Positions 11,641-23,531 of a stretch of 64,000 nucleotides of DNA are shown here, one piece after another. Within the stretch, counting starts at the first letter, position 1. Each line of letters starts with the position of its first letter. The notes below the pieces were generated by a model. It was not told where the DNA came from and did not search any database. It saw only the letters and a program-made list of their open reading frames with translations. The stretch comes from Capsicum annuum. Its lineage: Eukaryota > Streptophyta > Magnoliopsida > Solanales > Solanaceae. Made by a program: the position numbers and the translations under genes. The stretch covers positions 80,853,088 through 80,917,087 of the forward strand of contig NC_061122.1 in assembly GCF_002878395.1 (NCBI RefSeq). Reading direction: 5' to 3'.

Positions 11641-13461
11641 GAGTATGATTATTGACGTGCCTATATGTACATCTATCGGATTGAACCTAGACATACCCTT
11701 GTATGGCAATTATATGTTATTTATGCTCTTGTCTAGTTGGGTAAAATATTGGTAATAAAGATATCGGTTATAGTCTTCTAATAAGTCAGGGTATTAAGTG
11801 GTATAGTTGGTGATTTGAGGATGAAAGATGCTTAGTAGTGGATATTACTTAAGTGGCTAATAGTAACTAGTGGATTCGTGAACCTTAGTGATAAAGTGGA
11901 CGAATGGCATTGATGGCTATTAATAGGGATAATTAACTTATTATGGTCGTTAATGATAATAGACTTAGAGATGGTGATAATTAGTTGCTATTAATGACTA
12001 AGTTAATGATGTTGATTGGTTGCTAAAGGAGGATTTTTGTATTAATAATGCTCTAATTAGTAAAAGATATTAGTTGATAGAGGAACAATAAATAAGTGGT
12101 GATTAGTGGTTGTATGATGAATGGTGACTAATGGGATTATGATGTCAAGAAATGAATATTGGCTAATAGACGAATATGGTCTAGTGGTGAATCTTGACTA
12201 GATGTTTGATATTGGATAGTTAGTGAATAATGGTTAGTTGTTGACCCTTGAATAGTGATTATGTGATGAATAATGGATAGAAAATAATTAGGGGTTATAT
12301 GATAACTAGTGAGTAATTGTTTTAATAATAAGCGTTGACTAGCTAATAATGAGTGAATAAGGTGTATTGATGAGATAGGTTCCTATATGATGGTATGATT
12401 ACGGTTATGAGTATACTGGCATATATTAAACCATTATAAGTATTAATGATGATTATATATGATGGAAAATGGTCATTTGATAAAAATTAAGGAAAACTAT
12501 GTATAATGAGGAAGTTTGTATATATTGTTGATTTGTTTCCTTTGTATTTATCTTGGGTGTGCTCTCTGGTTGTATGGGAAAACGTGATGAGTTCTTTACT
12601 TTATGTACTAGCTGGTGTATAGGCGCCAACTTTGTACTTGTGCTTGCTTGTGGTTGCACTTGTGTTGCTTTATGATTCTGAATTGCTTATTTCTTATTCA
12701 TGACGATATTGGCATGCGTTAATTCCTTATGTTATATTGTTATTCTGATATGTGAAACTTGTGATGTACGACGATAATGGCATGATTTGATGCCATATGT
12801 TATATTATAATTTCACTATTTTGTGCTTATTATGTACAGCGATATTAGCATGTGTTGATTTATTATGTTATACTATTATTCTGAATTGTTTATTATATAT
12901 AGTGATGATGGATATGATTTAGATTTGATTCTGTACCTTGACTTATTTATGATTATCTTTCAATTTATTATTCTTATATCATGATTTAGCTCAGTCAGTT
13001 GTTCATGCCTACTGAGTACCCATTGTTTTGTACTCATACTATACTTCTGTACCTGTTTGGTGCAGATTCGAGTATTAGTTGTTGTTGTTAATCATGATTC
13101 GTAAGGTGATTGATTCGCTGAGATAGGGTTAGCTCTTGGAGATCACCCAATTTCCTTCCATCTTTGTATTCAATTTTTAGTATTCAAGACAGATATATTG
13201 ACTATTCTAGACCGGGAGTTGTTTTGAAACTATTAGTTTCCCTTATACTGGCTCTACCAGGTTTTGGGATTGGTATCTTGTATGATTGTTATCCAACCTA
13301 GAACCTTTAAATTTTAAATTTATGTTTGAGAATTATGCCTATGGTGGGCCTTTCTTACCAGATTAACCCATTGTGTTAGCTCTGGGTTATGGTATTGGCT
13401 TACCTACAGGTGGGAATTGGTAGGTGCCATCATGGCTCATAAATCGGGTCCTGACAATTTT

Positions 13462-14432
13462 AAAGGCAAACCCAATGTTCATACATGATCAAGGAATCTT
13501 AACCCTTAATAATGGGTGAAAAGACAAGCTAATTTGGGGCTAAAATCAAGCCCTCAATATAATTGGGGTATTGGTCAAGAACAAAGAAAAATCAGCAAGA
13601 AGCTAATTCGGATGATAATCATGAAAATAAATGTTAAAAGAGCTTTCTAATCCCCCACATGCCTCAATTGTGAATTATCACACTCTTTAGGACTTTCTCT
13701 CTCAAGATATGGGTGAGGAATAGGCCAATTCATAACCTAAGGGGTCTGTTTATGCCCCTTCCAGGTAATCAGGTGCTACAATCACACATCCAGGTATGTA
13801 ATCACGCACCCTAGAATTTGAGAAGATGTGGTGATTGCTACAAGCCTTAGTGAGATTACACTACCCTCTCTACACATACTGGCGATATCGCAACTCAAAT
13901 GGTGCAATCACAGAGGCACCAGATATCAGCTGAAACTTGGAAATTCTTCCAATTTTTCTCCAAGGCCTCAGGATTCATTTAGAACCCGATAGATGCAAAT
14001 GAACTATGTAACCACACTAAATTTGATGCTTCGGATGTGATAGCAAAGTTGGATTTTCCATCTGAGGTCGTTTTGACCAAATATAAGTCCCACACCTAAA
14101 TTCCAATTTTCCAATATTCGACCAATAGGTTGAAAGGAGCTTGAGTGCATGGAGAACCGAACCAAAGGTATACCTTGCCTAAAATCAATATTACGGAGTT
14201 GTTGATGCATTAAGAATTTGTATCCATGATTATTTTGCTAAATTTTTTGCCTGGTGGCCATTTAGAACTAGTGAAGAATTCAAAATAGGGAATAGGATAA
14301 AAAAAACAAATGAATTATTTGGTAACCAAACTGCTAGTCCCAGCAAGTCATAAATGACTTAGGGAAGCTATGGTAAAGCTCTAATTACGAAAATAAGCAG
14401 AAATATGGAAAATGATCTAAAAGGTCATTACA
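13462..14432 (-). repeat. 3' LTR of H, inner segment
   Basis: It matches 59,330-60,293 of the H 5' LTR and is contiguous with 5277 once P and one TSD copy (13457-13461) are removed. Its inner edge on the minus strand is tgtaatgacc at 14432, preceded by gtagtggatat, the same pre-LTR sequence as in P. Confidence 0.85.
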
Positions 14433-15523
14433 ATATCCACTACTAAAAAAACGTTTGTCCTCAAAAGTTAAGGATGAGAAAATACCTGAAGTCTCAAACA
14501 GGTGAGGATTCTAGGCTCGTATCTCATTCTCGATCTCCTAAGTGGCCTCTTCCACTAGGTGGTGTCTCCACTGATCCTTAACTATAGGAATTCTCTAGTG
14601 CACATTCGCCTCACATCACTGGCCAAAATGAGCACTGCTCCTCTATAAAGGTCAAATGCTCATCCAACTGGACTGAGTCCTATCTAAGCACATGAGATGG
14701 ATCCAAAATATACTGTACAACATAGGATTTGGAAAATTGGATGAACAACAGCAAAATTTGGAGGTAGATCTAACTTATAAGCTACCTCACCTACTGTACG
14801 AAGAATCTCAAAAGGACCAATATATCTTTATCCCTTCCTCCTGAATGTCATCACACCCTTCATGGGTGATACACAGAAGAATATACAATCACTAACTCCA
14901 AATATCAAGGAACGAATCCAATGATTTGCATAAGCCTTCTACTTACTCTGAGCCACTCTCAACCTATCCTGAATCATCCTGACTCTGTCCAAAGACTCTT
15001 AAAGAAAATCTATATCCCGAGGCCTAACCTCGGAAGTCTCAAACTATCCAAAAGGAAAATGATATGTCCTACCATGCAAACCCTCAAAAGGCACCATTTC
15101 GATACTCGAATGATAACTGTTGTTATATGTGAACTTGCCAAGGGTAAGTGTTGCTCCCACTAGCCTCCAAAATCCATAACACAGGCCCAGAGCATGTCCT
15201 CAAGAATCTGAATAGTCCCCTCAAATTAGCCATCGATCTGTGGATAAAAGGTTGTACTCAAATCCACTTGAGTGCCCAACTCATCTAGAAATGCTCTCCA
15301 AAACCTCAAAGTGAACACAGAACCATGGTCTGAAGTGATAGAAATGGGCATCCTATACAAATAGACTATCTCCCAAACATTGATATAGGTTAATCTCTTA
15401 GGACTAAAAGACAGCTGAATAGGAATGAAAGGTGCTGACTTGGTCAAACAATCCATGATGACCCACATACCATAGAAACCATGGTAAGTGAGAGTCAACC
15501 CACTAACAAAGTCCATAGTAATC
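14433..15523 (-). pseudogene. pol: H integrase core and C-terminal region
   Basis: Minus-strand reading from 15523 gives ITMDFVSGL, then the core Asp (IMDCLTKS), the second Asp (TSDHGSVFT) and, after a stop (PQIDG*), FEGTIQ with the catalytic Glu. The D-D-E triad is therefore still visible. Towards 14,433 come NNSYHSSIEM, SPMKGVM, YIGPFEILRTVGEVAY and VHPIFQ, the IN C-terminal domain, with several stops and frameshifts. It would splice H cDNA into chromatin if intact. It continues upstream at 42256-42410, on the far side of the A/array insertion. Confidence 0.85.
15519..15523. repeat. Left TSD of element A (taatc)
   Basis: Five bases of H integrase sequence directly left of the A 5' LTR. The right-hand counterpart is taatt at 35283-35287, whose last base is also the first base of the neighbouring array LTR. 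Confidence 0.65.
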
Positions 15524-16148
15524 TGATACAAGTCAAATAGGCATCAATGTTTTTTATCACATAACTCGAGGCCAACATATGGAGATCCAAGCCTTGATCC
15601 CCTTAAGGATCCAAGAATGTGCTTGGAGGCCCTTCTTCGAGCTTCTAATAAAGCAATATTGAGTTTGGAAGATAGCTTGGAGCAAAGGAAAGCCCTGGCA
15701 TAGGAATAAAGAGAGCCTTTATGGGTTATTTTCGAAATAACCACTTTTAGGCTATTTTTATAATAGGCTAGTTGTGGAGGCAACTACTATAAATATGTAC
15801 CTTAGACATTTTATTAGTTAGTTTTTATTCATTAAATTACATTATGTATTAAATATAACTCCATGGGAGTAATGAGGGCTTGGAAAAACCGATGTTGAAC
15901 CTTGCTTAGAAACGTTGGTTGTAAGGGTGATCTAATCCACTTTGCGGTCACGTAGTAGATAGGTAATTATTGATAGACATTAAGGAAGGTTTTAGGGTTT
16001 GAAACGCCCTTCATTTTCCTTTCCGTTATCAATTTTATGTCTATCATTCTATCATTTATCCTTTTATCCTTTTTCTGTTTGTTCTTCAATTTTATTGATT
16101 CTTACATTTGTGTGTTTGTTTTTGTCTTTGTATATTACTCATGTATTA
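15524..16148 (+). repeat. A 5' LTR
   Basis: 625 bp, the same length as its partner at 34658-35282 and colinear throughout. TATA candidate ctataaata at about 15,789. It contains aaacgttggttg and ggtcacgta, which recur in the array LTRs as aaacgttggtgc and gtcacgta, pointing to common descent. The last bases are tta rather than the tca of the 3' copy. Confidence 0.85.
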
Positions 16149-16150
16149 TT

Positions 16151-16163
16151 TGGTATAAGAGAC
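16151..16163 (+). other. A PBS, degenerate
   Basis: tggtataagagac begins two bases after the LTR. Compared with the initiator-Met site TGGTATCAGAGC it has C to A and a terminal change. The following aagcttgattttgtt...tcaatcttggg leader matches the leader after each array PBS. Confidence 0.7.
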
Positions 16164-17996
16164 AAGCTTGATTTTGTTCCTACGAAGTCAATCTTGGGTT
16201 TGTTATATTATAAATCACAAAAAAAATAGAAAAAGAAAATAGGAAAAAGAGTCCCAAAACATTTTTTAGGGTGTTTTTGTAGTACCCCGTATTTTTTTCT
16301 AGCTTAATTTTGCTCCTAGAATATCAAGGGTTAGGTTCAAAAAATGAATAACAATTGTTACATGTGAAATTTTCAAGATTTATACCCTTCATTTTATAGA
16401 TAATTGAATAAGCTTTCCATCGATACAAAATTTTCCCAAATTCGATGCTCGATTGAGAAGTTATGGCATTTTTAGTAAAGAAGTATCCCAACTGGAGAAG
16501 CATCATTCCGCGGTGACTTTCAAAAAGGCAATCATCTGATTCCAATGGACCTCCATTATAAGCCCGTGTCGCGGTGAAGCCTTATTTCCCAATTGTCAAT
16601 TTCCAGTGGCTCACCACGATAGTGGTGCATCCTGGTGATGGCTAAAATGGTATTTTAATAGTGCACCTGATAGCTCTGCATTGCGTTGAACTTTCAGTTC
16701 CCACTCGTCCTTTTCCAATGAGCCACCGCGATAGTGGCACATCGCGCTGGCATACAAATTTGGAAATTTTCTCTTATTTTTCAGTTCTGATTAAATTTTA
16801 GAAGGGGCACTTTGGTCAATTCCCAAACCCTCAATTCGTCCAAAATAAGGAATTATGCATATCCTAAGTACTTTATGCTTATTTTCATTCATTTTCTCTC
16901 AAAGAAAAACCCTATATCTCAAAAGCTTACTCTCCAAAAATCAATGTCCTCTATTGTTTCTCCAAGAAAACCCAAAATTGAAGATTCCCAAATCAAGATA
17001 ATCAAGAGTTCATCTTCAAAAGAACAAATAGAGATTCAAGTTCAAGCTTTCTAAGAAATCTCATCAATTAAGGTATGTGGGATTTATGAACAAGGATCTT
17101 CTTTCATCCTTGTGCCCAAAACCAGCTTTTAACTACGAATTTATATGATTTTAGATTAATATACATGAGTTTTAAATTAGGGTTCATACCCATTATGGCT
17201 AATTGCAAGAATATGAGATTTCAAGTGATTTAAAAGTTGAATTTCATGTTTATTTTCATATTTTCATGCCTATTGCAATAATTTCAAGATTTTGAGATGA
17301 ATTATCATTGTTTTCATTATCAGGATGATTATTATGATGTTTTGACATGAGATTAATGCATGGGTTATTTTCCCAAGATTGAATATTATTATTTCAAGAA
17401 AGACTATGCTTAAAGCATTAGATAATCAGTTTATTTTCAGATTTTCAGTAAAGATTTGATCTTTTGACCCTCAGATAAGATTTGGAATCCACTTTATAGA
17501 TTTATTACAAGTTACAGAAATCAGATTGGTTTAACATACAGATTGAATCAGATAAATGCATAATTGGTTTCATAACAAACCCTTATGCTAGCTTTTTAAA
17601 GTGGATTTCCAATAGAATGAGCATACAGATTAAAAGGGAGTAGTATTTAGCACCAAGATGAAAGTGTGGGATTAGCATGCCCTATCTTCCATAGAACTAC
17701 ATAGCCAATGTAGGTACAGATTCAGATTATTCCTATTTCTATATGGATGATAGATACGTATGTGATCACTTAGATTAGGTTGTACTCCTTGGCAAGAGTA
17801 TGACACCTCTCCCCATCGTGAGGTTTTCTCCAAAGGAAAACAAAATGTTGGACTCCATGATAGCTAACATGGTTTATGTCGGTTAGAAAAACCTCCCTTC
17901 AGACAAAGTACTTTCTTTGCAGAATAGTTTTTAGAAGAATTCAGATTAGAAAGAAAAGCTTTTATAAAACTAAGTGTAAAGGCTCACAACTTTATT

Positions 17997-18001
17997 CAGA
18001 T
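17997..18001. repeat. Left TSD of E2 (cagat)
   Basis: Identical to 28807-28811. Perfect 5-bp target-site duplication in S1. Confidence 0.9.
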
Positions 18002-18500
18002 TGTAACATCCCGTATTTTGCTTGTATTTTTCTAATTATATGGAACTTGGTATAGCCTTTTGATATATATAACGTATGAGAATTGTTATGCAAGTATTAA
18101 TGGTATAGATGGAATTATAGATGCTGCCCGTACAGTTTAATGTGATGTGACTAAGTTAACGTTAAGATATCTATTTAAACTTGGAATCATAAGCTAGTCT
18201 TTGAATCTAAAGTTTAAAGTGACCAAGTGTGTATAAGTTGAAGGTTAGATTAAAGGGATTAGGAGCTGAAAATGGAGCAAATATTGAGGTGCTTGCTTGA
18301 CTTATTTAAGCTAGTAGGTGAGTCTCCTACTTAAGTTGTTTGGACCAAATTAATGGACCCATGGCTATGGATCAGATTTGGGTCTATTCTAATATACTCA
18401 TTTGGGCCAAATTGAACAAAAGAGAAAGAAAATGGATAAGTGGCCCAACACACCAATCTGCCAAGGCCCAAATATAATTGAGCCCAACAAGAAATTAAGC

Positions 18501-18567
18501 AAGTAGGTGCATCACCTACTTTGAAGTTTCAGCAGCTTGGACCCTTAAGTAGGTGCATCACCTACTT
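18501..18567 (+). promoter_or_regulatory. Two copies of a 21-nt palindrome upstream of the E2 TATA
   Basis: aagtaggtgcatcacctact(t) occurs at 18501-18521 and 18547-18567. Arms of 9 bp (aagtaggtg / cacctactt) flank a cat loop. A weaker third copy lies near 18,313-18,333. All three recur in the 3' LTR. Their position 60-320 bp before the TATA-like box fits a protein-binding or hairpin element in U3. The role is inference. Confidence 0.55.
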
Positions 18568-18626
18568 GGACCAATTTGACCAATTTTATGGTCCAAAATG
18601 AAGCTAAGGAGGTGGACAAGATAGGG

Positions 18627-18637
18627 CCTTTAAAAGG
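18627..18637 (+). promoter_or_regulatory. TATA-like box of E2 LTR
   Basis: cctttaaaagg, followed about 80 bp downstream by a ctctactctctctaaaacaa pyrimidine-rich stretch typical of plant transcription start regions. The 3' LTR copy is conserved. Confidence 0.45.
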
Positions 18638-19994
18638 ACAAGTTGCTGGTCATTTTACTTCACTTTTAAGTCACAAAAAAGGAGTATATTTCAGCAAATT
18701 TCTCTACTCTCTCTAAAACAACAAAAACAACAGCCCTATTTTTCCTTCTAAGGTTCTTGAAGAAACCCTCACCTTTGCAGCCCAAAGTAAGTGAAAAACA
18801 CTTAAGGTTTTGTTTAATTATCTCATTGAAGATTAGGAAAACAAGTTATAAGTGTTTGACTATAACTATATGGCTGATTATAGAATAAGTTGTTTGTTCA
18901 CGTTTCCTTGTTATTGAGGAACTTTTTTTCTTCTTCTTTGGTTTAAGTGTAAAGGAAAGTTCAAGCTCTTGAAGTGGTCAATTAAAATAATAAGTTGTTG
19001 AATTGAGGTAAGGTGACTGCTCTATTTTGTTTTTCTTATATATGAATTTGAGAGGGGATTATGGATGTCTTGTTATTGAGAACTCAAGAGATGATGAGTT
19101 CAATAATTGATTGCTACAATAAAAGGGATTTGGGATTGTTTGTGGACTGTTGTGTATGTTTATGTCATGTGCTGCCAGGTTGAAGTTGGATAAAGGTGTG
19201 ATGAGTTTGTAATGAATCATAGAAGAAAGATATGGTGATACACCACCGAACTAATGTTTGCTGCCCAATCTATTTTGCGTATTGTTTGGAATGTGTAATG
19301 AAGTCGAGGTGGTTTTGGTGAACCTTATAAAAACCTAAATGGTATGTGGGTGTAATTGGAGGAAAAAAAGGGTTAAAATAACACCCTTGTTTGATAGATT
19401 AGTAGTTGCTGCCCGGTTACTGTTTTGGGTGAAATTAAGTATCTCAAATGTGTTGATTGGTTACTAATACTAGTTTACCATATATTCTATTGTAGATAAT
19501 TAATCTAAAAGGCGGGAAGTCAAGTCGGGTTAGTTTCAGAGTCAAATAACCAAGTATGTAAGGCATACTCTATTTCACACTCTTTGGCATGAAGTCGTAC
19601 AATTGTTCCATCAAGCAAGTTTTTGAGGTTATCCTATAACAAAGTGCTACATAATGGCAGCACATTACACTCCATGTATCCAATGACCCTTGTTCCTACT
19701 CTCTAACACATTAGAACACCTCAATACATGCTTATTATTAAATCTGCACGTCTATCTTCACTAGAAAATTTCAGGAGTTCTTCGTTTGTTCAAATAAGAC
19801 CCATATGTTATTTCAGCTCCTAAACACTTTATTTGTGTGCCAACGGCTCCCTACCTCATTGTTGTTGCATTAAGTGTCTATTTACATGTCTCTTATTAGA
19901 GTATTACTAGTTCAAGGTACCATAATGTGATGACCACCAAAGTAACAATCTCAAAGGCTAAATAAACTAAGTAATGCAAATCTGTAAATGACGA

Positions 19995-20150
19995 GTGGCA
20001 GCTCAGGGGCACTTTCCTAGCATGGGCCGATCTCGATACCTTTATTTGTGGGTGGCAGCTCAGGGGCATAAGCCTATCATAGGCTGATCCTAATCTTTAT
20101 ATGTAGGTGGCAGCTCAGGGGCATAAGCCTAGCATGGGCCGATCCTAATT
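19995..20150 (+). repeat. Three tandem repeats of about 56 bp in the E2 LTR
   Basis: gtggcagctcaggggca begins copies at 19995, 20052 and 20107, each followed by cctagcatgggccgat-type sequence. The 3' LTR has matching copies at 27953, 28010 and 28065 with more substitutions (gtggcatctcagg, gtgtcatctcagg). Confidence 0.85.
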
Positions 20151-20836
20151 TATCTATTTACCACTGATCAGCTGGTGATTTGCATTATATATGGCTTACA
20201 AATATTATGAAGTAAGAAGGGTAAAAATAAAGAAAGGAACGTAATATATGTAGTCCCACAAGTTTATATAAAGGTGGTCTACTAGTACTACTTATATATT
20301 TGTATCTGATTTTTATTGATCTTATGTACCATGTGTTGTTACTTTTAGCCTTACATGTTTAGTACATATTTTTGTACTGACGTCTCTCACGGGGGACCTA
20401 CATTTCATGCTGCAGTCACAGGTACTTCAGCTCATACACCTCACTCATAGGAGCGCAGGCTATTCCGTGCATATTGGTGAGCTCCAGCTTGATTCGGAGC
20501 TTTTCGAGTCTGTTCCATATGTTTTGGTATTGTACAGTAGGTTAAGAGTAGGATGGGGGGGTTTGTCCCGACCCTAATTTAGAGGCTTTGTAGACTAATG
20601 TAAAGTTATAGTAGTGCCCTGATTTTAGACATGGTGGCCACATCGGCCAAATATTGTACATATCAGTTTATGCGTGCATGTGTAGTTATTTTCATCAATA
20701 CATAATATCATGTATTTAGAACATTTGGTTGTCACAATTACATGCATGGGAAGTACAAGGTTATGAATTGGTTCTCTCGGGCCTTTATGGCTACAGGTGC
20801 CTGTCCGCCCCAATAGGATTTGAGGCATGACAAAAG

Positions 20837-20848
20837 TGGTATCTGAGC
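20837..20848 (+). other. E2 PBS with one mismatch
   Basis: tggtatctgagc lies four bases after the 5' LTR. It differs at one base from TGGTATCAGAGC, complementary to the 3' end of initiator-Met tRNA. Confidence 0.8.
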
Positions 20849-21054
20849 GGTCGTCCTAGGGTATCTACAAAGCTGTGTCTATATAGAGTCCTATTTATAG
20901 GCGTGTTGTGCACCACATCTATAAATAGGAGGCTATGTGACATTTAGGGGTTGTCTCTTTTTCTTCGTATCTTAGATCGTGCAATAGAGCCCATGTTGTA
21001 GGCAAAGTTATATTTAAACATTGAACCTATTTTTTTCCGCTTATTAGAATAAAG

Positions 21055-22257
21055 ATGCCGGTTACAAGAAGGAGTAAGAATATTGGTAGGTGGATAGACG
21101 AGGCTGCCGTGGAGGGGACCAGCAAATCACCACCTAGACAAGCTAATCAAAGTGAGGCTCAAGCTGAGTTTGCATCCCAAACTTCTTCTACTCCTCCATC
21201 TCCAGAAGAGCTAAGAGGGAGAAGAACCGCATCCTTAGAAATACCTACCAATGCTACAGACCAAGATCTAAGGAATGCAGTACAATTGTTGGCTCGTAAA
21301 GTTACTGGACAAGCTCAAGGACAAGCCATTCCAACTACAGGTTCTAGTGGTGCAGATAGGGCAGCTAGCGTACAAATGCAGGATTTTCTCAAATTAGATC
21401 CTCCCACGTTTACCGGATCAGATCTTAATGAAGACCCACAGGACTTTATTGATCAAATCAAAAGGGCTCTAGATGTTATGCATGTGTCAGGTAAATAGAC
21501 AGTTAAGCTAGCAACATATAGATTCAAGGGGGAGGCTATATTTTGGTATGAAGATTGGAAACGATCTAGGGGTATCGATGCACCTTCAGCTACTTGGAAA
21601 GAGTTCAAAAAGGTATTTCTTGATCATTACCTTCCATTTGAGATTCGAGAAGCTCATGCGGATCAGTTCCTGAATCTTCGCCAAGAGAATATGAGCGTGA
21701 GGGAGTACAACCTCCGGTTTAACCCCTTATATAGGTATGCTCCTAATGTTGTAGCTACAATGGATGATAGAGTTCATCGATATGTAGATAGATTGGATCC
21801 TTGTCTAGTTAGAGATTATACTATTTTTGCTTTGAACAAAGACATGGACATAGCAAGGATACAAGCATTCGCACAAAAAATGAAGGATCAGAGGCAAAGA
21901 AGAAAAACACAAGAGTTAGAAAGGGGGTATTACAAGAGGTCTAGATCTGCGGGGCAATTTATGGCATCCCAAGGAGAGTTTAGGCCTCAGTTTTCTAATA
22001 GACCTCCTAGGCCATTATCTTTTTATTCTGCATCTAGTGCTCCACCACAGTTTCAAGGGTCTAAAGGTAACCATTTTGGTCAAAGAAAAAAGAGTCAGAG
22101 TTCGCGAATAACAGGGTATCAAGAGCAAGGGATTATGAGCCAATTAAGGCCTCCTCGGCAGCCATGTAGACAATGTGGAAAGCTTTATTTAGGTGCATGT
22201 CAGTTTGGAACAAATGCTTACTTTTGGTCTGGTATGTCAGGACATATGATGAGATAA
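21055..22257 (+). pseudogene. gag: E2 gag
   Basis: Structural polyprotein forming the particle that packages element RNA. The start ATG at 21055 opens with basic residues (MPVTRRSKN), as usual for this lineage. The capsid region is recognisable by FLKLDPPTFTGSDL, FKGEAIFWYEDW, WKEFKKVFLDHYLP and MSVREYNLRFNPL. A TAG stop at 21496 interrupts the same frame, which then runs open from 21499 to TAA at 22255, about 400 codons in total. The terminal knuckle (from C at 22165, CRQCGK...) has lost cysteines (YFWSGMSGH), so RNA binding is probably impaired. The break is a point mutation only. Confidence 0.9.
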
Positions 22258-22697
22258 TGCCCTCAAAGAAACATAAGTGGTATGGCACGACCTACTGCAT
22301 CAGCCGTTGCATCATCATCATCGGTGCCTTATTTAGGTTGGGGTGTATAGCCTATGGGTCATAGTAGAGGTGTTAAAGGAACAGCTAGCTCTAGTGGAGT
22401 TCAGAATCGTACATACGTTTTAGCAGATCGACAAAATTCATAGGCTTCTCCAGATGTGGTTACAGGTACATTGTCTATTTTTTTACATGATGTATATGCA
22501 TTAGTTAATTTGGGTTCTACATTATCGTATGTCACTCTATTGGTTGCTGAAAAGTTCAAAAGAACACCAGAATTACTAGTTAAGCCATTTGAAGTATCTA
22601 TGCCGATTGGTGAATCTATTATAGTTAAGAGAGTGTATCGAAATTGTATATAACTATTTGCAGTTGCGATACAATGGCTGACCTGGTTGAGTTATAA
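22258..22697 (+). pseudogene. pol: E2 protease
   Basis: Same frame as gag, with stops at 22255, 22348 and 22441. The open piece 22456-22653 contains LVNLGSTLSYVT, where the aspartyl protease motif D-S/T-G is expected, so the active Asp is changed (N-L-G). A frameshift at about 22,645 moves the reading frame, and the flap-distal IMGMDWL motif is found in the next segment. It would process the Gag-Pol polyprotein in an active element. Confidence 0.8.
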
Positions 22698-23531
22698 ATG
22701 GTAGATTTTGATGCTATAATGGGTATGGATTGGTTGGCTTCTTGTTATGCCACAGTAGATTGCCGAACTAAAAGGGTGTGTTTCCATTTCCCAAAGAAGG
22801 TAGTCCTAGAATGGAGAGGTAATATTGGTGCGCCAATAGGTAAATTTATTTCTTATTTTAAGGTAAAAAGGATAATTTTCAAGGGTTATATATGTCATCT
22901 GGTTAGAGCGAAGGATATAAATGCAGAGACACCAAGTCTTCAAACTATTCCAGTGGTAAATGAATTTCCTGATGTATTTCCTGAAGATTTTTCGGGTTTG
23001 CCTCCAGAACGAGAAGTGGATTTTGGTATCGATGTGATTCTAGGTACTCAACCAATCTCAATTCCTCCGTATAGAATGGACCCGACAAAACTACAAGAGT
23101 TGAAAGATCAATTGAAAGACTTGCTAGAAAAAGGATTCGTAAGGCCTAGTGTATCCCCTTGGGGTGCACCAGTGTTATTTATACGTAAGAAGGATGGCTC
23201 GTTAAGAATCTGTATTGACTATAGACAACTGAACAAGGTGACTATTAAGGACAAATATCCCCTTCCGAGAATTGGTGAATTATTTGATCAGTTGCAAGGT
23301 GCCAAGTGGTTTTCAAAGATTGATTTATGGTCTGGTTACCACCAAATGAGGGTCAAAGAGAATGACATACCCAAGACAGCTTTTCAAACATGGTACGGTC
23401 ATTACGAGTTCCTAGTCATGTCCTTTGGGCTAACTAATGCACCTGCAGCTTTTATGTGTTTGTGATAGTTTTTATAGATGATATTCTGGTTTATTCGAGA
23501 TCAAATGAGGACCATGTCAATCACTTATGAC
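22698..23531 (+). pseudogene. pol: E2 reverse transcriptase
   Basis: The open frame 22698-23465 begins with the protease end ([10 protein letters not shown]) and continues through the linker ([13 protein letters not shown]) into [32 protein letters not shown], and first catalytic Asp in [12 protein letters not shown]. At about 23,456, directly after [12 protein letters not shown], roughly 37 bp present in E3 are missing and the frame changes. The catalytic FIDD (23471-23482) and ILVYSR follow in the new frame, up to a TGA at 23528. Confidence 0.9.

Larger units (their letters stand above)
5278..13456 (+). mobile_element. Degenerate Ty3/gypsy element P inside the H 3' LTR
   Basis: P runs from a damaged 5' LTR (start tataatgaccctcc, for an expected tgtaatgaccctcc) to a 3' LTR ending cgggtcctgaca. 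TSDs are atttc and atttt. The inner part keeps only a gag zinc knuckle, an RT amino end and an IN carboxy tail. Its LTRs are the same family as those of H but in the opposite orientation. The 3' LTR is 4,610 bp against 2,958 bp for H, and the 5' LTR is shortened and broken. Large deletions make it non-functional. Confidence 0.8.
8847..13456 (+). repeat. P 3' LTR, 4.6 kb
   Basis: It starts tgtaatgaccct directly after the gtagtggatat stretch and ends gtcctgaca. The H LTR (2,958 bp) aligns along it in reverse orientation, but P is about 1.6 kb longer, mostly around 10,560-11,300 and in a gtga/ttag-rich degenerate repeat zone at 11,800-12,350. It contains a TATA box (9436) and a 39-bp minisatellite. 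ORFs in it are chance products of the repeats. Confidence 0.8.
18002..20832 (+). repeat. E2 5' LTR
   Basis: It starts tgtaacatcccgtattttgc and ends gaggcatgaca. It is near-identical by eye over long stretches to 25962-28806. Notable internal parts are hairpin-forming repeats near 18,501-18,567, a TATA-like cctttaaaagg at 18,627 and three roughly 56-bp repeats at 19,995-20,150. Confidence 0.93.

Noticed and set aside
16278..18001. S1 left half as the 5' LTR of E2
   Set aside because: It lies outside the perfect E2 TSD and does not match the E2 LTRs. It matches the E3-type LTR and continues at 28812.
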